The notes under the pieces are model-generated. The model saw only the letters and a program-made list of their open reading frames with translations. It made no database searches and had not been told where the DNA came from. DNA of 17,711 bases from an uncultured Eubacterium sp. (GTDB taxonomy: Bacteria > Bacillota > Clostridia > Peptostreptococcales > Anaerovoracaceae). How positions within the stretch are numbered: the stretch's first letter is position 1; each line of letters opens with the position of its first letter. Shown here piece by piece: positions 12,880-17,711 of the stretch. The stretch lies in assembly GCA_905193765.1 (NCBI GenBank), contig CAJJPZ010000029.1, positions 1-17,711 on the forward strand, given 5' to 3'. The position numbers and the translations under genes were made by a program.

Positions 12880-15351
12880 ATGTTAGTTCCAGTAGAATGG
12901 CTGAAAGATTATATAGATTTGGAGGTTTCGGATGAAGAATTCTGTGACAGGATGATAATGTCAGGATCGAATCTCGAAACCTGTGAACGTTTCTGCGAAG
13001 AAATGGAAAACGTTGTAGTAGGCAGGATTGAAAAAATAGAAAAGCACCCTGATGCTGATAAACTCGTGGTATGCAGAGTTAATACCGGCGGGGATGATCT
13101 GGTTCAGATCGTTACAGGAGCTCCGAATGTGTTCGAGGGCGCCTACGTTCCTGTAGCTCTGCACAAGAGCAGGATACCGGGACCGCTCCACGGACAGCCG
13201 AAGCAGGAAGGCGGAGTGAAGATAACAAAGGGAAAACTCAGAGGAGTTGAATCTTTCGGTATGCTCTGTTCTGCCAGCGAACTGGGATTCGAAGATAAAG
13301 TCGTACCGGTGGCGCACAAAGAAGGAATATGGATCCTTGAAGATGAATATCCTTTAGGACAGGATTTTGCAGAGGCTCTTGGCCTCAGACAGTCAGTTGT
13401 GGATTTTGAGATAACACCTAACAGACCTGACTGCCTGGCTATGGTAGGTATGGCAAGAGAAGCTTCGGCTACATTCGGGAAACCTTTCAGATATCCTGAC
13501 ACAGCAATAGAAAATGAAAACGGCAAAGGTGAAAGCAGCGATTATGTTTCGGTGGAAATAAAGAATCCTGAAAGCTGCAAGAGATATGTTGCAAGAGTCG
13601 TGACAGACGTCAAGGTGGAACAGTCACCGTGGTGGCTGCAGAAAAGACTCATGTATGCAGGCATGAGACCTATAAACAATATCGTCGATATAACCAATTT
13701 CGTAATGCTGGAATACGGTCAGCCGATACATGCATTCGATATCAATCAGGTGAGAGGCGGCAAAATAATCGTAGAGAATGCACAGGATGGTGAAACGTTC
13801 ACTACGCTGGATGAGAACGAGAGGACTCTGACAAAGGATATGCTGCTTATCAAGGATGCAGAGAGAGGCATCGCCATAGCAGGCGTAATGGGTGGACTCA
13901 ACTCGGAAATAGAAACGGATACACAGACTATCATCGTGGAATCGGCAAACTTCAGCGGTGACAGTGTGAGGAACACTTCCAAGAAGCTCACACTCAGAAC
14001 AGAAGCATCATCGAGATTCGAAAAGGGTATAGACCCGAACCTGTGCGAGGCTGCTGCAGACAGAGTATGCAGGCTCATCGAACTGATCGGAGCAGGTAAA
14101 GTCTGCAAGGGAAGTGTAGATGTATATCCTTCACCGGAAACTGCAAAGACGATAGATGTAAGAGTAGACAGGATAAACAAGGTACTCGGCATTGAACTCA
14201 CAAGAGATGAGATGACTGATATTTTCAAGAGTCTCGAGATAAAGACAGCAGGAAGCGGCAACATCATAACTGTTACGCCGCCTACTATTAGACAGGATCT
14301 TCTTGAAGAAGAGGACTATATAGAGGAAATAGCAAGGATGTTCGGATATGACAGGCTTCCGGTGACTCTCCCGAAGAGCAATACGGAAGCAGGGATACCT
14401 GAAGCCAGAGCACTGAGAGATCTTGCAAGAGCATCACTCTGCAGCATGGGACTCAACGAAATACAGACATATTCCTTCGTGAGCCCTAAGGGCGTGGACA
14501 ATGTAAGGATAGATGAGGATTCGTGGGAAAGGGCATTTGTCAGGATAATCAATCCGCTGGGAGAAGAAAACTCAGTGATGAGGACCATCCTTACTCCGAA
14601 CATGCTCGAAGTGCTGGGCAGGAACTATTCAAGAAACATCGACAGTGTAAAAGCTTTCGAGATAGGCAATACGTTCATGGCGAACATGCTGGGAGATGAC
14701 AAGCTGCCGGATGAGCAGTACTCATTATGCATAGGTATGTACGGCAAGGATGAGGATTTCTACAGCCTCAAGGGAGTCGTTACTGAACTTCTCCGGATAA
14801 TGGGTATCAGGAATATAGGATTCGTTGCAGAATCCGAATACGGCGTATACCACCCGGGAAGATGTGCACGTATCACAGTGACGCCTAAGCCGGAGGCAGA
14901 ATTTCATGACGGAGAGCAGGAAGAGCTCGGTATAATGGGCGAAATACACCCGGATGTAGCTGAGAACTACGGAATGGACGGCCTGAGGATATACTGCTGC
15001 GAGCTGATGTTCGACGGTATAATGAGACACGCCGATACTGAGATCGTTTACACACCGCTTCCTAAGTATCCGTCAACATCGAGAGACATCGCGCTTCTCG
15101 TTGATGAGAAGATGGAAGTAGGCAAGATAGAGACTATCATCAGAGAGAACGGCGGTCAGATCCTTGAAAGCGTGAAACTGTTTGACGTATACAGAGGCAA
15201 ACAGGTAGATGAAGGGAAGAAGAGTGTTGCATTTACACTGACTTACAGAGATATGAACAAGACGCTCACAGATGATGATGTTGCAAAGGTTCATGGAAAG
15301 GTGCTGGATGCTCTTAAAAAAGAACTCAACGCAGTATTGAGAGAAATGTAG
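12880..15351 (+). CDS. pheT: Phenylalanine--tRNA ligase beta subunit
   Basis: The structural, editing and tRNA-binding beta subunit (823 residues, normal for the family). Domains in order: the short B1 start MLVPVEWLKDYIDL; an EMAP-type OB-fold tRNA-binding domain at about 40-155, with KIEKHPDADKLVVCRVN and the VTGAPNVFEG stretch; the B3/B4 editing domain at about 215-395; and the B5 DNA-binding-like fold at about 405-485, ending with EEDYIEEIARMFGYDRLP. Then come a catalytically inactive class II-like core and a C-terminal ferredoxin-fold anticodon-binding domain at about 728-822, with KYPSTSRDIALLV. The ATG at 12880 has a full TAGGAGG (12864-12870) that overlaps the pheS stop codon, so the two subunits are coupled. 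zapA begins ten bases after the stop. Confidence 0.98.
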   Translation: MLVPVEWLKDYIDLEVSDEEFCDRMIMSGSNLETCERFCEEMENVVVGRIEKIEKHPDADKLVVCRVNTGGDDLVQIVTGAPNVFEGAYVPVALHKSRIPGPLHGQPKQEGGVKITKGKLRGVESFGMLCSASELGFEDKVVPVAHKEGIWILEDEYPLGQDFAEALGLRQSVVDFEITPNRPDCLAMVGMAREASATFGKPFRYPDTAIENENGKGESSDYVSVEIKNPESCKRYVARVVTDVKVEQSPWWLQKRLMYAGMRPINNIVDITNFVMLEYGQPIHAFDINQVRGGKIIVENAQDGETFTTLDENERTLTKDMLLIKDAERGIAIAGVMGGLNSEIETDTQTIIVESANFSGDSVRNTSKKLTLRTEASSRFEKGIDPNLCEAAADRVCRLIELIGAGKVCKGSVDVYPSPETAKTIDVRVDRINKVLGIELTRDEMTDIFKSLEIKTAGSGNIITVTPPTIRQDLLEEEDYIEEIARMFGYDRLPVTLPKSNTEAGIPEARALRDLARASLCSMGLNEIQTYSFVSPKGVDNVRIDEDSWERAFVRIINPLGEENSVMRTILTPNMLEVLGRNYSRNIDSVKAFEIGNTFMANMLGDDKLPDEQYSLCIGMYGKDEDFYSLKGVVTELLRIMGIRNIGFVAESEYGVYHPGRCARITVTPKPEAEFHDGEQEELGIMGEIHPDVAENYGMDGLRIYCCELMFDGIMRHADTEIVYTPLPKYPSTSRDIALLVDEKMEVGKIETIIRENGGQILESVKLFDVYRGKQVDEGKKSVAFTLTYRDMNKTLTDDDVAKVHGKVLDALKKELNAVLREM

Positions 15352-15361
15352 GAGAAGTTTC

Positions 15362-15922
15362 ATGGAAAACAACAGAGTAAAAGTTAAGATTTATGGTCAG
15401 GAATATGTTGTTGCCGGAGAAAAATCCAAGGAAGAGATAATACAGGTAGCGGCACATGTGGATATGAAGATGCAGGAGATCGCCGATGCGGCAAAGTCCG
15501 CAGGCGCTTCACCTTCAAATGTGGCGGCACTGGCAGCAATAAATATTTCCAGCGAATATTTCCAGGCTCTTGAGGAGATAGAAGACCTCAAGAGAATGAA
15601 TCTGCAGCTGGAAAAAGACGCACAGCATTACGTACAGCTCTGGGACGAATCCAAGAAAAATTATATGGATTACAAAGAGGAGACACAGGCTGTAGTCCTC
15701 CAGAAAGACGAGATGATGAATCAGCTCAGACAGCGTGAGGAAGAGATACAGCAGCTGAAGAGCGAAGTGGAATCAGCTAAAGCTCAGGCACAGAGCAATA
15801 TGGAAAGTGTTGTGAAAGAAATCGAAGATAAATGCAGAGAACTTGAAAACAGTTTCTTCGATCTTCAGATGGAAAATCTTCAGTTAAAGAAAGAATTGGG
15901 AAAACAGAAAAATAACGGATAG
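15362..15922 (+). CDS. zapA: Z-ring associated protein ZapA with a long coiled-coil tail
   Basis: A 186-residue cytoplasmic protein whose first 95 or so residues match ZapA: NRVKVKIYGQEYVVAGE forms the beta hairpin, then VDMKMQEIADAA and a helix with VAALAAINISSEYF. ZapA binds FtsZ and bundles protofilaments. Typical ZapA proteins are about 85-110 residues. This one continues as an almost unbroken, highly charged helix to the end (residues 95-186) with clear heptad character, rich in Glu, Gln, Lys and Leu and without Pro. Extended ZapA-like proteins at this locus occur in Clostridia. The ATG at 15362 has TAGGAG (15349-15354) overlapping the pheT stop. Its place between pheT and mutS2 matches the Firmicutes order, where extra genes (cvpA-like, polX) can lie between zapA and mutS2. 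Confidence 0.9.
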   Translation: MENNRVKVKIYGQEYVVAGEKSKEEIIQVAAHVDMKMQEIADAAKSAGASPSNVAALAAINISSEYFQALEEIEDLKRMNLQLEKDAQHYVQLWDESKKNYMDYKEETQAVVLQKDEMMNQLRQREEEIQQLKSEVESAKAQAQSNMESVVKEIEDKCRELENSFFDLQMENLQLKKELGKQKNNG

Positions 15923-15928
15923 TTCTGA

Positions 15929-17711
15929 ATGAAAGATAAAACACTTAAGATTCTGGAATATAATAAAATAATAGATATGCTGAAGGAACAGGCCGGTTCA
16001 GAGATGACGCGAAAAGTCATTTCTGAACTCAGGCCTTATGACAACATATCTGAAATACGTGACCATCAGAGTGAAACCACAGAGGCGGTGAGGCTTATCA
16101 ATTTCAAAGGGCCTCTGCCGGTCGGTGGTTTTTATGATATAGGAGAGAGTGTGTCATTTGCCCGGAAAGGCGGCATACTGACCATGGCTCAGCTGCTGAG
16201 GGTACTGTACAACATGAAGACCGCTGAGCGGATCGTCACATTCCTGAAAGGCGAGATACCGGAGATCCCGGTGATATGTTCGGTGGCAGAGCTGATCGCA
16301 GTCCATAAGAATCTGGCTGGAGAGATAGACAGATGTATCATTTCAGAAGACGAGATGGCAGATAATGCAAGTCCGGAGCTGCGGAGCATCAGACGGGCCA
16401 TAATCAGGCAGAACGAAGCGCTGAAGGCTAAGATGAACCATATACTGAATTTGTCCGACAACAAAACCATACTTCAGGATTCGATAGTCACGATGAGGAA
16501 CGGCAGGTACGTTATACCGGTCAAACAGGAGCACAGGAACCGGGTACCGGGTATAGTCCATGATCAGAGCGGCACAGGCGCGACGCTGTTCATCGAACCT
16601 CAGGCCATTGTTAATCTGAATAACGAGCTGCGCCAGCTGGAGCTAGATGAGAAAGCAGAGATCAACAGGATACTGAAAGAACTGTCGGAGGGCGTTTCGG
16701 AACACTGCCATGATCTGCTGAACAATCAGAAGCTGATGCTTGAGCTTGATTTGTTCATGGCAAAGGGCAGACTTTCTATAGAAATGTACGGAGAAGAGCC
16801 GGAGATGAACGATGAAGGCATACTTGAGCTGAAAGCAGCGGCTCATCCACTTATCGACAGGAAAAAAGTGGTCCCGGTAAACATATCTCTCGGCAGAGAC
16901 TACGATACGCTGGTCATAACCGGACCGAATACAGGCGGAAAGACGGTGACCCTGAAGACTGCGGGGCTGCTGTCGCTGATGGCTCAGACAGGACTGCATA
17001 TACCGGCAGCGCTGGGGAGCAGGGTACCTGTATATGGTGATATATTTGCGGATATAGGAGATGAGCAGAGTATAGAACAGAGCCTGTCAACATTTTCATC
17101 GCATATGAAGACCATCGTTGATATAGTGAGAAGTGCAGACGGGAAGAGTCTTGTGCTTCTTGACGAGCTGGGGGCAGGCACGGACCCGACAGAGGGAGCG
17201 GCGCTTGCTATAGCCATACTGGAACAGCTGGCTTTACAGGGAGCGAAGTCCATCGCAACGACTCATTATACGGAATTGAAAAAATATGCGATATCCACCG
17301 ATGGCGTGGAGAATGCTTCGATGGAGTTCGATGTGGAGACCCTGAGCCCGACATACAGACTGATCACGGGTCTGCCGGGAAAATCCAATGCTTTCGAGAT
17401 ATCACACAAGCTGGGACTTCCCGACGGGATAACGGACAGAGCCAGGACTTTGCTTGATGGCGGAGACATAGCTTTTGAAGATGTCATATCGTCTCTTGAG
17501 GACGATAAAAAGCGCGCTGAAGAAGAACGTGATGAAGCAGTACGTATAACTGCAGAGATGCGCAGGCAGAAGGAAGAACTGGAAAAGCAGGCTAAGAAGT
17601 TCGAGGCAAGGAAAGAAAAGGAGCTTGAAAAAGCAAGAGAACAGGCGAGAGAGATAATCCGAGAGGCCAAGGAAGTCTCGGATGATGTGAAGGCAGAGCT
17701 CAGATATCTGT
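15929..17711 (+). CDS. mutS2: Endonuclease MutS2, 5' part (runs off the window)
   Basis: The first 594 residues of MutS2, a MutS-family ATPase without the mismatch-recognition domains. It is linked to suppression of homologous recombination and, in Bacillus, to splitting collided ribosomes. The N-terminal lever/clamp region (about 1-300) includes NGRYVIPVKQEHRNRVPGIV and DQSGTGATLFIEPQAIV. The ATPase domain has Walker A GPNTGGKT at 332-339, STFSSHMK, and Walker B with LLDELGAGTDP (Asp412-Glu413), then the TTHYTELKKYA switch. From about residue 520 a charged coiled coil starts, and the window ends inside it, so the KOW-like and C-terminal Smr nuclease domains are not visible. The ATG at 15929 is six bases after the zapA stop, with only a weak site (CGGATA, 15916-15921). 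The frame stays open to the last base. Confidence 0.96.
   Translation, partial: MKDKTLKILEYNKIIDMLKEQAGSEMTRKVISELRPYDNISEIRDHQSETTEAVRLINFKGPLPVGGFYDIGESVSFARKGGILTMAQLLRVLYNMKTAERIVTFLKGEIPEIPVICSVAELIAVHKNLAGEIDRCIISEDEMADNASPELRSIRRAIIRQNEALKAKMNHILNLSDNKTILQDSIVTMRNGRYVIPVKQEHRNRVPGIVHDQSGTGATLFIEPQAIVNLNNELRQLELDEKAEINRILKELSEGVSEHCHDLLNNQKLMLELDLFMAKGRLSIEMYGEEPEMNDEGILELKAAAHPLIDRKKVVPVNISLGRDYDTLVITGPNTGGKTVTLKTAGLLSLMAQTGLHIPAALGSRVPVYGDIFADIGDEQSIEQSLSTFSSHMKTIVDIVRSADGKSLVLLDELGAGTDPTEGAALAIAILEQLALQGAKSIATTHYTELKKYAISTDGVENASMEFDVETLSPTYRLITGLPGKSNAFEISHKLGLPDGITDRARTLLDGGDIAFEDVISSLEDDKKRAEEERDEAVRITAEMRRQKEELEKQAKKFEARKEKELEKAREQAREIIREAKEVSDDVKAELRYL

Noticed and set aside
1..17711. 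Mobile elements, CRISPR arrays, tRNA or rRNA genes, phage or defence modules
   Set aside because: None seen. The window is almost fully filled by conserved housekeeping genes on one strand, and gaps over 80 bases occur only at 684-785, 8826-8969, 9759-9840 and 10960-11046, which are accounted for by regulatory signals.

Overview
The window is a stretch of the chromosomal division and cell wall (dcw) cluster of a low-to-mid GC Bacillota, most likely a Clostridia member. Every gene is on the + strand. The placement rests on the gene order, the AGGAGG-type ribosome binding sites, the PASTA-tailed class B penicillin-binding protein of the FtsI/SpoVD type, the pheS-pheT-zapA-mutS2 order, and heavy use of AUA (Ile) and AGA/AGG (Arg) codons. 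I cannot fix a genus from the sequence alone.

Layout. Positions 1-228 hold the 3' end of rsmH, followed by ftsL (234-683). A 102-base gap with a terminator-like hairpin follows. Then comes a tight wall-synthesis run: class B PBP (786-2783), murF (2790-4190), mraY (4193-5158), murD (5186-6565), ftsW (6575-7717) and murG (7719-8825). A good Rho-independent terminator closes this run at 8838-8879. A separate promoter (8889-8916) serves ftsQ (8970-9758). ftsZ (9841-10959) has its own extended -10 promoter inside a 28-base perfect dyad, and a strong terminator follows it (10981-11010). The last unit is an SPOUT-family RNA 2'-O-methyltransferase (11047-11832), pheS (11844-12866), pheT (12880-15351), zapA (15362-15922) and mutS2 (15929 to the window end, truncated).

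How the genes work together. MurF and MurD are ligases of the UDP-MurNAc-pentapeptide pathway. MraY and MurG make lipid I and lipid II at the inner face of the membrane. FtsW with the class B PBP polymerises and crosslinks septal peptidoglycan. FtsL and FtsQ (DivIB) recruit and regulate that synthase pair, and FtsZ with ZapA forms and bundles the ring. RsmH and the SPOUT enzyme modify rRNA, and PheST charges tRNA-Phe. MutS2 acts on recombination intermediates or on collided ribosomes.

I find no mobile element, CRISPR array, RNA gene or defence module, and no undescribed multi-gene system. The points worth a second look are regulatory or concern cluster architecture: the dyad over the ftsZ promoter, the hairpin between ftsL and the PBP gene, the absence of murE, murC, ftsA and sepF from their common places, and a ZapA with a long coiled-coil tail. 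Four start codons are chosen or discussed on ribosome binding site evidence (murD, ftsW, the methyltransferase and pheS).
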